A DNA stretch of 64,000 nucleotides from Nissolia schottii (taxonomy: Eukaryota > Streptophyta > Magnoliopsida > Fabales > Fabaceae), in assembly GCA_003254905.1 (NCBI GenBank), contig QANU01003806.1, positions 197,617 to 261,616 on the forward strand, in the 5' to 3' direction. The stretch's first letter is position 1. Every line of letters starts with the position of its first letter. The position numbers and the translations under genes were made by a program. The notes below the pieces were generated by a model. The model had not been told where the DNA came from. It made no database searches and worked only from the letters and a program-made list of their open reading frames with translations. Below, piece by piece: positions 12,310 to 24,252 of the stretch.

Positions 12310-14560
12310 TTTTTTTTTGTAAGTTAAATAGCTCAAACCAGCCAATGGCCGGGGAGTAGCAATACATACAGTAATATGGAAAGACAAGGAGATACAAGTG
12401 GAAACATAAACAGCAACAACTAATTAAAGTGGAATCACAAACAACACCTGATAGCAGCAACCCAGCTAAATTAAGCAAGCCGAACAGAAAAAATAACAAG
12501 CTGAAAACATATGACAAATAGCAGCAGGCAACAGATCAGCTAAAGACTAAAAAACTAAAAAACAGACAGCAGGGAAAACAAACAGCTGCAACTGGTATGG
12601 AAAACACTTGCAGCCGAAAACAAATAGCTTCGACTAAAGGCGAAAAACATCAAAAACAGATCAGAAGCAAGCACCACTCCTACAGCCAAGTATGAAGCCA
12701 TACACCCAGGGGCAAAGATGGATAACCATACCAGTGCCCCAACCTTAGACTCACCGAGGGGGTGGTGTGTAATTCTCCGACCAAGACCGCACATCCTGCA
12801 AGTTGGAGATGAAGGATTCATGGCCCAAGGGCATATTTTCGTACCAAGCTTTGGTCCAGAATCCCAGTCGTTGTAGGATGGATGTGGATTCAACTTCCCA
12901 AATTGATATGTAGTTATTAAAGACCATCTTATTACTTATCCACCAAATAGATCACACCCCCCCCCCCCTATAGAAGGGTTATCCAAAGCTTCCTGTCAAA
13001 AGCTCTAAACGGTGCGCCAAGCCAAGTGTCATAGAATTGATTTGGACCTTTTGGGAGGCACCAAGTTATGTTCCACTCTTTTGAGCAAGTAGACCACACC
13101 TTATAAGAGGTTGGGCAGCTAAAAAATAGGTGCTCCATTGTTTCCTCTTGTCGGGCACAAAACGTACATGCGGCGTTATCGGTGGGCAGGCAGTTGAGCC
13201 TGGTGAGACGAGATTTTGTGTTGAGGCAATTTTGAAGAATGATCCACATTAGTAGTTCCGCTTTTGTGGGGTGGGGGGCATAGCCTTTTCAGGCCTTGTT
13301 CTAGTCACGCCATTCTAGAGATTCACCAATGTTAACTTTAAACACTTGCAAGAAAAAACAAGAGACAAAATATTGACCAGAGGGGTTATGTTGCCACACA
13401 CACTCATCGCTCACACAATCTATGAGTATGTTCCGGTTAATAGCTAGAAGTAGATCGGCTAGTAGTTACTCTTCCCATGCAAATAGTCTCCTTCTCCACT
13501 CCAATCTCCAAGTCCAACCATGGGACAATCCACCCACTCGCCCATTTCTGAGATTCTACAAGATTGTTGGAGTGATATTGAGAATAATCTTGGGAAGCAG
13601 TTCTCTAGCGTGCCTTCGCCCACCAAAATATCCTCCCAAAAGTAGGTGAGAGCACCATCACCTGTTTTGTTTCTCAGCCCGGTGTGTGCTATGTTTCTGA
13701 TTTCCTCTCCAAAGTTGTCCATGTTAGACAATTGCCTCCATAAACTGGGTGGCCCACAAGATTGAAAGGATCCGTGAGGCTCAATGATTAGAGCTTACTA
13801 TCTTCTTTCATAGTAGGAGCGACCCATCCGAGAAACGCTACCACCATTTGAATGACATCTCAAGAAATCAGTGGAATGACGTCCCAAGAAATCAGTGGAA
13901 TTCCCTTCCTAACTGAAAAGGAGAACCAGAAAAACCTCCTCTGGATGGTAATAATTTTTGCAGCCATTGCTCTAGGAATTCTGAAAATGCTGAGATAGTA
14001 TAGGGGGAGACCATTCAGCACTGCCTTGATAAGAGTTAATCTTCCTGCTCTTGATAATAGGTTGGCCTTCCAAAGGGATAGTCACTTTTTAACTTTCTCT
14101 ACCACTGGTTTCCAAGTATCAACTTTTCTTGGATTTGCACCAAGGGGAATTCCTAGGTGGGTGATAGGTGGTTGGACAACCGAACACTGCAGCATGTTTT
14201 GGGACCCACCCATCCTCACAACCAACCACAATAAGAGTTGACTTGTTAAAGTTTATATTCAATCCTGACATGATTGAGAAGCAAGACAATAGATGCTTAT
14301 AATTCGCCAAACATGATGTATTTGCCAGAGCAAAAATGAGAATGTCATTTGCAAATTGTAGGTGAGAGAGTTCAATTCTGCTTGCGCCAATCTGAATGCC
14401 TTCAATTTTGCCGCAACCGATAGCAATATTGACCAACCTATTAAAGGTTACTGCTGCAATGAGAAAGAGGAAAATTACATTGGTGATAATGAGTTTTAAA
14501 CTTAGGACTTCATACATAATACACAAACTCTTAACCACTAAATCAATCATAGTAGCTTAC
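12310..14560 (-). mobile_element. L1-type LINE remnant, 5'-truncated, degenerate
   Basis: Read on the minus strand, this is the 3' part of a LINE ORF2. The reverse transcriptase part at about 14,550-14,119 includes LSHLQFANDILIFA, where the catalytic FADD has become FAND. The connection region at 14,119-13,900 reads SRAGRLTLIKAVL. The segment at 13,731-13,459 gives NKTGDGALTYFWEDILVGEG. The zinc-binding RVT domain at 13,249-12,968 has CTFCARQEETMEHLFFSCP. A poly(A) tail shows as the T-run at 12,310-12,318. Stops and frameshifts are frequent, and the EN domain and ORF1 are missing. A C12 tract lies at 12,957-12,968. Confidence 0.88.
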
Positions 14561-15105
14561 GATAGCTTTAGATTGATTAACAAAAATATTCAACGTTGAT
14601 TTGTTAGTCTCATGAGAAGGTATGCCATTTTTTTTCTCCCTGAAAATTTATTATTCTTCTTTTTAGACTACCTGTAATTACTTAGATCCCTAATATCCAT
14701 AATGGACTTTAATAGACCTAAATACTTAAATGGTACATAGAAAAAAAATATATTATTCTTGAGTAATTAAAATGTGTAATACTCTTAAATAATCTCGAGT
14801 AGCTAAAATATCTAGTGCCTTTAAATAATGCAGATTTGGACACATCTAGTAAAACTCTTAGGCTGTGTTTCCATTTGCAGTAAAATAAAACTTTCAACAA
14901 TTGATTATTAGTATAATTGATTTTCTTTGAATTGATTATGATAATATCATTTTGTATTTGCGTATATTTTATACTATTAAATTTCACATTGACTAGGCAT
15001 ATGGCCTAGATAATCGTTACTTTATAAACAATTTAGCGATCCCCTCCCCTCCTTTGAGCTAGCTTTTAGGGTAGAGTTAAACCCTCAATCATAATATGTT
15101 ATCAA
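14561..15105. other. Intergenic
   Basis: AT-rich DNA without recognisable genes. A GGCTGTGTTTCCATTTGCAG motif near 14,861 resembles a MITE end, but no partner was found. Confidence 0.5.
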
Positions 15106-15108
15106 AGC

Positions 15109-15312
15109 TTGGAGTCAAGTTCATTCATCGAATGCACCCCTAGAACTTCAATTGCAAAAAGAGAGGAAAAAGAATTAAAAATGAAGCAGTTGTCCGAGGC
15201 AAAAAGTAAATTGGTTTTCTTGATGGAAAAGTTGGGTTTCAATGCAAGTTCTTCTCATTATCCGTCTATACAACGTGGATTAAGTAATTCAAGTGATGGA
15301 GAGGATGAATAG
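15109..15312 (+). pseudogene. Lys/Glu-rich coding remnant, possible C-terminus of a CACTA-encoded protein
   Basis: A 67-codon frame ends with a charged helix (REEKELKMKQLSEAKSKL) and an acidic tail (SSDGEDE). I do not recognise a specific family. It ends 735 bases before a CACTA-type right terminus (16,047). CACTA transposase genes commonly end in such charged helices close to the right end, so it may be the last exon of the element's ORF1/TNPA-like gene. This is inference from position only. Confidence 0.3.
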
Positions 15313-15559
15313 GAGGGCAAGGAACTTGAAGACTTGGATGCTTAGTTATATTGTTTAAAAGTTGTTAATAATTTGCTACTATCTTGGTATTTTTGTTTTG
15401 GGTTGCCACCTTGGTACTTGTACTTTTTATTTGATGACCTTAGTGCTTTTATTGGACATCAATTCCACTCGACTAATACATTTGACATTTATGAAGTATC
15501 TTTGGAGTTATTTATATATTTTGAAATTTGAGTTAGACATTCTACTTATTTGATTGTAA

Positions 15560-16047
15560 ATTGTGGGAAAATGATTATATATAGATAGGTATAGTCAAAA
15601 AATAAATTAAATGGACGATAATTATGTTTAATTTTGTCGCAAAATTTCTTATGAAAAGTTATATGATAAAATATTTTGGTGTGAATTTGTTTGTGAAATT
15701 TGTTGTGAATTGAATAGTTATGGAATTACTTGCAAAATTAGGCAAATTTTGATCACGATTATTTGTGACATTTCTTGCGGATTGTTTAAGCTGCAGATTT
15801 CGCTGCAATATTTGTTTGTGAAATTAGTTGTGAAAATATACTTGCGAAATTAGTTGCGGATGTTAGTTGTGGAATTAGCTGTAAATTTTAGCTGTGAATT
15901 AGAAAATTCATAGCTAATAATTAGCTATGGCCGTATTAGCTGCGAATTTTAATTCACGTCAAACTCCACAGGACGCTTGATTAGTTGCAAATTTTAAGAT
16001 AACATTTGCAGTAAATTTTGCAGCTAATGAACGAATTTTTTGTAGTG
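15560..16047. mobile_element. CACTA-type right end with sub-terminal repeats
   Basis: The block ends with AATTTTTTGTAGTG at 16,047, the reverse complement of a CACTACAAAAAATT terminus. The preceding 400 bases contain many copies of a short degenerate unit (TTAGTTGTGAATT / TTAGCTGCGAATTTT) in both orientations, as expected of the transposase-binding sub-terminal array. The left terminus was not found, so the element is truncated or its left end lies beyond the LINE remnant. Confidence 0.65.
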
Positions 16048-16440
16048 TAAAACTATTTTGATGGATTAGAAAAGTCAATTCGATGGGTTAAACCCATTTT
16101 ACCATCCTTATTTATAACTTCAATTATTTATTTTTAATATTTAATTTTAATAACATATATTTAAACAAATTCACAAAACAAAATATATTAATCATAGGTA
16201 AATATTTTGTTACATTTATAAAATTGACCTGATCAATAATCGCACCGGTAAATACACTAATAAAGGGTAAAGATAACCTTAACACCTAAATTTACCACCA
16301 CTTTTAAGGATTTTAAAGAAGAATAATACATAATTTAATTATGAAAAATAAAGAAGGGTATTTTAGAGAAATTAATATATAAACCTGTGGAGTGAAAGGA
16401 ACAGTAAACAAAAAGAAGTGACAATATTTTTTACAAGTGG
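16048..16440. other. Intergenic
   Basis: Very AT-rich DNA with no gene or RNA signal that I can support. Confidence 0.5.
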
Positions 16441-16448
16441 TTTCTTAT

Positions 16449-16815
16449 CTATCCTATGGGTTATTTACTTCATGCTACTTAATTTAGTAAATTTTTTATA
16501 ATTTTTATAATTAAATTTATCAAATTTTGTTATTATTTCATGTTCTATCTGATCGTAATAAATTTTTCATTAATCAAATCATTGAAAAAACCAACTTATA
16601 TGGGAGTTACAGATTTTAGAGATTTGCGGACCATTTGAACTTACGATACACTTCTCTATAAATATTGTATTGAAAACTATTAATTTATTATATTAAATCA
16701 TATAATTCATCAATATATTATATTAGAACATGAAATAATAACAAAATTTGATAAATTTAATTATCAAAATGATCAAATATTGATAAATTAAGTAGCATGG
16801 ATATTTACTGCATGT
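16449..16815. mobile_element. MITE-like element with long terminal inverted repeats
   Basis: The left arm (from about 16,469, CATGCTACTTAATTTAGT, through TTATTATTTCATGTTCTAT near 16,550) is matched by the reverse complement of the right arm at about 16,720-16,801 (AGAACATGAAATAATAAC to TTAAGTAGCATGG). The arms are about 80 bases with few mismatches and surround a non-coding AT-rich core. I found no certain target-site duplication, so the superfamily is not assigned. Confidence 0.7.
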
Positions 16816-16986
16816 TGTAGGTGAGAACTCACCTTTTTTTTATATTATTAATTCTTGTTTATTTTATGAGTGAATCCTCAGTATTCCAATATTCTTCAAG
16901 TTGAAAACACCGATCCAATTCGGTTCCAAATCTGCTATGAGTGTCACCTTTCACACGGAATTCAATTAGAGCTTCTCGTGTGTCTC

Positions 16987-19148
16987 ATGTCTGCGATTCT
17001 CCCGGTACCTCCCCCTCCTGATGGAGGGGGTACCAAGGTTACAGGTGACTCCTTTAAGGATAAACTTTTGGGCTCTGCATTTCGTAAAGCAAATTCTAAA
17101 GAAAGGAGGGGCAATCTCTTTACGTTGAATCTTGCCAAGGCAGAACTAATTGATGGGAACAGATTGCTACCGAAGATAACATTAGCTCCATCAATAAGAG
17201 AGGAAATTAGTGCGCCATGGAGAGATGCGATAGTGATCAAACTCATTGGGAAGAACGTGGGGTTCATCACTATACGTGATCGTCTTAGCAGGACGTGGCG
17301 TCTCACGGGAGGTTTTGATATCATGGATATCGGGTTTGGTTATTATGTGGTGCAATTTGCGACGAAAGAGGACAAGGCCAAGATTCTAGAGGGAGGACCA
17401 TGGATGATGTTTGACCATTACATATCTATTCGCCCTTGGTTCCTAGATTGTGATTCAGCTTCTGCTACCATTGATGCAACATTGGTATGGATTCGTTTTC
17501 CATGGCTAAACGTAGGATACTACGACGAGGACATATTGATGAGCATGGCATGCATGGTTGGCAATCCAATTAAGGTGGATCAAACTACGTTATTAGCGTC
17601 AAGAGGTAAATTTGCTCGAGTTTGCATGGAAATTAGCTTACGTCAACCGGTGGTAGGAAAAATTTGTTTGGATAATAAATGGTATCGAATAGAATACGAA
17701 GGTCTTCATATGATTTGTGCCTCGTGTGGATGCTATGGTCATTTTGCTAAGGATTGTGCAAATTTTGCCATAGAAGTTAGCAAGGAGATGGTGGCTGTTG
17801 GAAGCTCCGAGACAGGCAAAGACATGGCGGTAGACTTACCGGAGGAGCGTGCGATGGCGGTATCAAAGCAAATCAATCCTAATCTATCCATTAATGCTGC
17901 AATGAAGGAGATATCGACAGATTGTACTCATGGGGAATGGATTAATGCATCATGGAAATCAAGGTAATCAATTCCAAGCTAGAATCAAAAGGTAATCAAT
18001 TCCAAGCTTTGAGTGAGATAATTGTGGCAGAAAATCAAGAACCTAAGGAGGAAAGTATTAATTTGAATCAAAATCAAAGGAAGTCTCTCACACAACCTGG
18101 TTTTAAGGTGGGCTCCTCTAAATGGATTAGGAAATAATCAGACTCTAGCAAGGCTTTAAGCTCCACGGGTGGGTCAAATTTATTCAAAGACCAAAATGGC
18201 CTGGCTTTAAGTTCGACAGGTGGGCCTAGCAAATTAAGCAGGAGCCCAATGCAGAATTCCTCAATTATTGAAAGTGACGGGCCCAATCAGCTTCAACAAA
18301 CAGCTGTCCTTCACATGGACACCAATGCCGCCGCAGGGAATAGTGTGGAGAAGGAAAACAGCGTAACCACGGGCACCACCGATGCCAGCATCAGCGAAGT
18401 AATGGATATCGTGCATCCAGGGACAGCTCACGAACATCTTCGTGCTGGACAGTACATGACGTCGAACGTGATTGCAGATGGATAGAGTACGAAGCGAATG
18501 GGAAATGGGTCTGGTTTCAACATGAATAAACGTGATAATGTTCTCTCCATTGAAGGCAATACGGTCACAAGTGACGGAGGGGGAAGCGCAGAGAGTGAAA
18601 AATATGCAACTACAGAAAGCAGTGTCGTAGGCAACAGTGTTGCCATAGGCAGCGTAGTTCCCGTTTCAATGCATGAACGACTCTCCGATAAAAATAATAT
18701 GAAGTTGGGAAAGGATTCTGTTCTTAATCCGAGGTTGGGGAAAGTGGAAAAATCTAATAAAAGCACAGGCAAAAATGAGAACAGGAAGAAGGCTCTCAAT
18801 GAGTCAAGGTTCGACATTGCGATTAGCCTAGCCCAGCCGAAAGTTAGCTCTAAATTGAATAGCAAGGTGGGTAAGATTGGGCCCACCAAGAAGGAGAAAG
18901 ACTTGGCTAGAATACTTGAAAAGAGTTTAAATCCTTCAAAGAATTTTAGTATTGGTGATGACAAAGCAGAGGACGGCCTAGGGAAGGAGCTCACGGGGTT
19001 TGAGAACTTGAAACATGAACCTCCTGACCCAGGTTCTGCAACTACAAATAAAGAAGCACAGGAAATTCAGAACCGGCTGCATTCCTTGGAGGATAATGTT
19101 GAATTGATTTTGTGTGGCGAGAAAATAGGTAAAGCAGGTGAAACTTAA
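16987..19148 (+). pseudogene. LINE ORF1 (DUF4283 and zinc-knuckle RNA-binding protein), broken
   Basis: The frame is open from 16,870; I prefer the ATG at 16,987 (MSAILPVPPPPDGGG). The DUF4283 domain covers about 17,080-17,640, including TIRDRLSRTWRLTGGFDIMD and GGPWMMFDHYISIRPW. A CCHC knuckle, CASCGCYGHFAKDC, lies at about 17,720-17,762. LINE ORF1 proteins bind the element's RNA. The frame stops at 17,967. The low-complexity C-terminal tail continues in another frame from about 17,952 to 19,148, with two in-frame stops near 18,137 and 18,485, so the gene carries one frameshift and two stops. Confidence 0.88.
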
Positions 19149-19190
19149 TTTCGTGCTAAGCGGCTTTTCCTTGTTTGTATTTGTATTGTT

Positions 19191-22100
19191 ATGGATCAAA
19201 ACTTTATGGTTTGGAACTCTAGAGGAGCAGGTAAGAAAGCTTTTCCTATTCTTCTGAGGGATTTATCTCGAAAATTTAATAGCTCATTTATGGTGATTTT
19301 GGAACCCCGTATAAGCGACAACAGAGCACGGGAGATTATTGGGAAAACTAGTTTTGACGGTAGCTTTATTGTGGAAGCTGAAGGTTTCGCAGGTGGTATT
19401 TGGTGTCTTTGGGATTCCTCTATCTACTAGGTTACAACTATATCCTCTTCGAGGCAGATGGCTCATTTAAAGATTTCCTGGCAAGGGGAACAATATTGGT
19501 TTTTGACAATCTGTTATGGTCGTCCCCAAGCATTACTTAGAAGAGATCTTTGGCAAGACCTTCGTTCCATTGGGGTCTCTATGGTGGACCCGTGGTGCGT
19601 TATTGGAGATTTCAATGCTCTTCTTTTTGAGAATGAGCGTTCCGGCAGGTCTGGCCTTCGTCCTCCTTGTAATGCTTTCCAAACATGTGTGGAAGAATGT
19701 CAGCTTATTGATCTGGGTTTTCAAGGTCCTTGGTTTACTTGGCAGAAAGGAACGTCTAGACAGAATGCTTTGTAACAATGCGTGGCAGCTGAGATTCCCG
19801 GATGCCTCTGTTTCTCATCTTCCTTGCCTCACCTCTGATCATTCTCCTTTGTGGGTTCGAACCAATAGTAAATGTCAGAACATTGCTTCTGAAAAACCTT
19901 TTCGTTTTCTGGCTGCTTGGTTGACTCACGAAGGCTTTGCTCCTATGGTCCGTGAATGTTGGGACGAAAAGTTGAGTTGGCATCAAAATATCGAAGCCTT
20001 CTTGATTGCTGCGAAAGATTGGAATTGGAAGGTCTTTGGAAATATTCTGAGGCGAAAAAACAAGCTCCTTAATAGGATTTGTGGGATTCATAAAAACCTA
20101 GCTAAAGGTTACAATCCCTTTCTTTCTAAATTACTCAAAGAGCTATGGGGAGAATATGAAAAAGTTCTTATAGAAGAAGAAGTGCTCTGGGCTCAAAAAT
20201 CAAGATGCAAATGGATCTCTTGTAGGGACAAGAACACAAATTTTTTTCACATTTCTACTCTTGCGAGGAGACGCCGAAATAATATTAAATCCTTGAAGTC
20301 AAGGGATGGTACTTGGGTTTTCGAGAATGACAACCTGAAGAAACTGGCACATGATTTCTTTCAAGATCTCTACAACCTGGACACCACTCCTTCTCCCTTT
20401 GTGCTAAGAGATCGCTTCCCTCCTATTAGTGATGCAGATAAAGACATGATCCAAGCTCCGGTATCATCAGAGGAAATTCAAAGAGCTCTTTTCAGTATGG
20501 GTGGGCTCAAGGCCCCGGGTCCAGATGGCCTACACGCGCTTTTTTTTCAAAGTCAATGGGATACTGTGAAAAATACAGTGGAGAAAACCATTAGAAATCT
20601 GTTGAACCATCCCTCTCAGATTGGAAGCATTAATGGGACTTTTATCTCGCTCATCCCCAAAGTGGATAATCCAGAAACTATGGCCCAATTCCGCCCCATT
20701 GGTCTCTGTAATGTGATATATAAACTACTTACCAAGATTATTGCAAATCGTTTGAAGCCCATCATGAATCATGTTATCTCCCCTTATCAATTTAGTTTCA
20801 TTCCGGGAAGATTGGGCGCGGACAACATAGTGATTGCGTAAGAAGTCATTCATAGCATGAGACAGAAAAAGGGTAAAACTGGCTTTCTTGCTATTAAGAT
20901 AGACCTTGAAAATGCATATGATAGGCTGAATTGGCACTTTATTATTGATTCTCTCAGAGATATGGGCATCCAGAATGATCTGTTTGATATTATCTGGCAT
21001 TGTACCTCATCCTCCTCAATGGACATTCTTTGGCACGGTGCTCGTACTGGGGTTTTTCATCCTTCGAGAGGCATTCGTCAAGGAGACCCCCTATCCCCTT
21101 ATCTGTTTGTTATTTGCATTGAGAGACTTTCCCAGCTTATTTGTGCAGCGGTTGAGGATGGTCTGTGGAAGCCTGTCTCGCTCAGTAGAGGAGGTCCCAA
21201 AATATCGCATCTTTGCTTTGCGGATGACCTATTTTTATTTGCTGAAGCCTCTTTGGATCAGGTAGATATCATTAAGCACTGCTTGCAGATGTTCTGTAAT
21301 AGTTCTGAACAAAAAGTGAGTATGGAGAAGACAAAAATTTCATTTTCCAGGAACGTTAATCATAATCGAGCTAAGGAGATTGCAGATGAGTTGGGTTTCT
21401 CTATGTCTCATGATCTCGGGAAATACCTGGGTATCCCTCTATTTCATAAAAGAGTTACCAGCCAAACCTTCAGTAGCTTAACTGATAGACTAAGCAAGTG
21501 CTTGTCGAATTGGAAAGCATCCTCCATTTCTTTGGCAGGTAGGTTGACGCTATGTAAATCTGTGATTGAAGCTACCCCCTCTTATACTATGCAGACTTGC
21601 CTTCTCCCGACCAAAGTTTGTGACTACATTGACAAAACTGTTAGAAATTTCCTTTGGGGTTCTGTTGATGGAAGTAGACGTATCAGTCTGGTCTCTTGGA
21701 ACTCAGTTTGTAGACCGAAAGCAGATGGAGGGCTTGGTCTTCGCCAAGCTAGATTATCGAATATATCCTTTTTAGAAAAACTTGGTTGGGGTCTTATTGT
21801 GAACAAGGAATGTCTATGGGTCAAAGTTTTGAGAGGTAAGTACAGATGTGGAGAGGCTATTATTCCTGAAGTCAAGCCAAAGATTAATTAGTCTAATGCT
21901 TGGAAAGGTATTACGAAAGCTTGGCAACATGTTCATGACAACACTATCTGGCGGGTGGGTAATGGGAACACTATCAGGTTTTGGAAAGACCACTGGATTC
22001 CTGGTTTTCCATCATTGGAGGCTCACTCTTTAGTATCTATACCACAGACTGATCTTGTTCTCACTATTGCTCACTTTGTTAATGACAAAGGTAATTGGGA

Positions 22101-23295
22101 TTGGGTTCGCATTTCCCCTTTTTTACCTGATAATATCTGCAATCTGATGATAGCAATCCATCCCCCTTCTCCTAGCCTAGGCGATGATTACGTTGCCTGG
22201 GCTCCTGGCCATGATGGCTCTTTCTCTATTAAATCTGCTTATTCTGCTCTATCGGGTAAGGATTCTATGCACATCAGAGACCCCCTTTTCAGGTTAATTT
22301 GGAAGTGGAAGGGAGTTGAGCTGGTGAAATCCTTCCTCTATCTGGCTTCCAGAGAAGCTCTACTGACTAATGCGAATCGTGTGAGTCGTCATCTTTCTTT
22401 GGATAGCTCTTGCCCTCGATGTTCCAATCAGGTTACGGAGACCACTCTGCATGCCCTTCGAGATTGCGAGGTAGTTTCGAGATTTTGGAAGAGGTTATTG
22501 CATCCCTCTTGCTGGCATAATTTTTTTAGCGCATCCCTACATACATGGCTTAGAGAAAATCTGAAGAGAGGCCATCGTTTTGGTTGTTACGGTGACCAGG
22601 AATGGCGCTCGGTTTTTGGTTTGGCCCTTCATTATCTCTGGTACGTTCGTAATGATTTTATTTTTAATAACTCTTCTCCTAGTATTGGTGACCTTTGGTT
22701 TTCTTTTGGTTTGAGGCTTAACCATTATTCTCTTCCGGTGGACATTTACTCTCCTCCTATCTCTTCCAACCCGGAGGAACATTTGATTTGTTGGCACTTT
22801 CCTTCACCTGGATGGGTGGTAGCAAATTGTGATGGCTCGGTGCTTAGCTCTGGCAATGCAGGATGTGGGGGTCTGATTAGAGATGAATCAGGAAGTTTTG
22901 TTCAAGGCTTCTCGATCAAATTGGGGATGACATCCATTACCATCGCCGAATTGTGGGGCATTTTGCATGTGCTAAATATTGCTTGGCAAGGTGGTTTTCA
23001 ACAAGTGCGAGTAGACTGCGACTCGCAAAGTGCGATTAAGCTTATCCAGAATTGCCATAATCGCTTACACCCTGCTGCCTCTATTATATCTCAGATTCGT
23101 GAACTTTTATCAAGGAACTGGGTGGTGCACCTTCAACATGTCTTCAGGGAGTCCAATCGAGTTGCTGATTGCCTCACTAATCTGAGTCATAACCTTGATA
23201 ACTTTGAGATCGTTTATTTTGATGTAGCTCCGGCGGCTACTCGTACTCTACTTTTGAATGATCTGATTCAGATCGCATGGCCTCGTGGAGGCTAG
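19191..23295 (+). pseudogene. LINE ORF2: endonuclease, reverse transcriptase, RNase H, with few disabling mutations
   Basis: ORF2 starts MDQNFMVWNSRGAGKKAF at 19,191. The apurinic-type endonuclease runs to about 19,860 (VIGDFNALLFENERSG, TSDHSPLWV). The reverse transcriptase runs from about 20,500 to 21,300: APGPDGLHALFF, FRPIGLCNVIYKLLTKIIAN, IKIDLENAYDRLNW, RQGDPLSPYLF and the catalytic CFADDLFLF. The zf-RVT domain is near 22,280-22,500 (CPRCSNQVTETTLHALRDC). RNase H covers 22,800-23,200 with its acidic residues in NCDGS, AELWG and DCDSQSA. Defects are a stop at 19,428, a one-base frameshift near 19,750, a CAA-to-TAA-like stop at 20,839 and a TGG-to-TAG-like stop at 21,889. The rest is open in a single frame. 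Confidence 0.93.
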
Positions 23296-23488
23296 TTTTT
23301 GTTGTTTTCTGTTTGGGCTTTAGCCCCTTTGTCTACCAAAAAAAAATATTGAAAAGATTTGCAACTTAAAATGTTTTTTTTTTCCCAATAATAATCGCGT
23401 ACAATGGAGAAAGGACAACACCGCATTTTATTAATAGGTATTGAAAGAAAAATAATTAAGGACACTGTCAGCATTACATGGTACAACC

Positions 23489-24211
23489 TTAAACATGGTC
23501 ACACTTGAGAAAGACATGGAACATTACGATATTGGTGCATGCTACGTTTTGGTCACAATTGAGTTGGATTACGTTCTCACAATTATTACTTGAGGGTCCC
23601 CTTATGTTGCGGTAAGTAACATCACTCACTGTCACTGCATATGCATCATTTAAAGTACCATATTGATTGGGGTAAGTAACTGCATTTGCACCATATGAAG
23701 AATCGAAAACTTTTTTTTGCAAAAAGGCTGAAACACTCTTTATCGTGCGCGGGGGGAATCCATCGATTTGAGCTTCAAAAGGCCCAAACGGCATGGTTTC
23801 ATGCGCGCGAGCCCAACTCCATTCTCAACTATTTTTACCAATATAACAACTACTAAAGATATATAAACACTTAAAAGGTTTGTGAACTAACCAATGTGGG
23901 ATTAGAGCTTTTTGAAATACATAAGCCTTGTTCTACTTCTCCCAAATACATAAGGTTTTGAAATACATAAGCTTTGTTCTACTTCTCCCAAATACATTAT
24001 AGATTAGTATTTATACAACCAAATTCTACAAATAAATATATGAATGTATGAATTAAAAAGGACATCTCAAACTCAGCCTTAAAGTTGGAAACATATGTTG
24101 AATTTGTGTAAAATTTACAATAAACTATAATTTTGTAAGATGGTTAAGTTCGAAGAAGTCTAACAACTTTCTAATCTTAATATATTTGAAATCTTATATA
24201 ATATTCTTATC

Positions 24212-24252
<41 letters not shown>

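Larger units (their letters stand above)
16850..23346 (+). mobile_element. Near full-length L1-type plant LINE
   Basis: The element contains ORF1 (DUF4283 plus CCHC knuckle), ORF2 (endonuclease, reverse transcriptase, zf-RVT, RNase H), a short 3' UTR with TTTGGGCTTTAGCCCCTTTG and an A-tail at 23,338-23,346. The 5' boundary is set only by the start of the ORF1 frame. I could not find a convincing target-site duplication. It carries a handful of disabling mutations and so cannot move by itself, but it is far younger than the remnant at 12-14.5 kb. Confidence 0.93.

Noticed and set aside
18428..18994. Minus-strand frame of 188 codons
   Set aside because: It is a shadow of the low-complexity tail of LINE ORF1.
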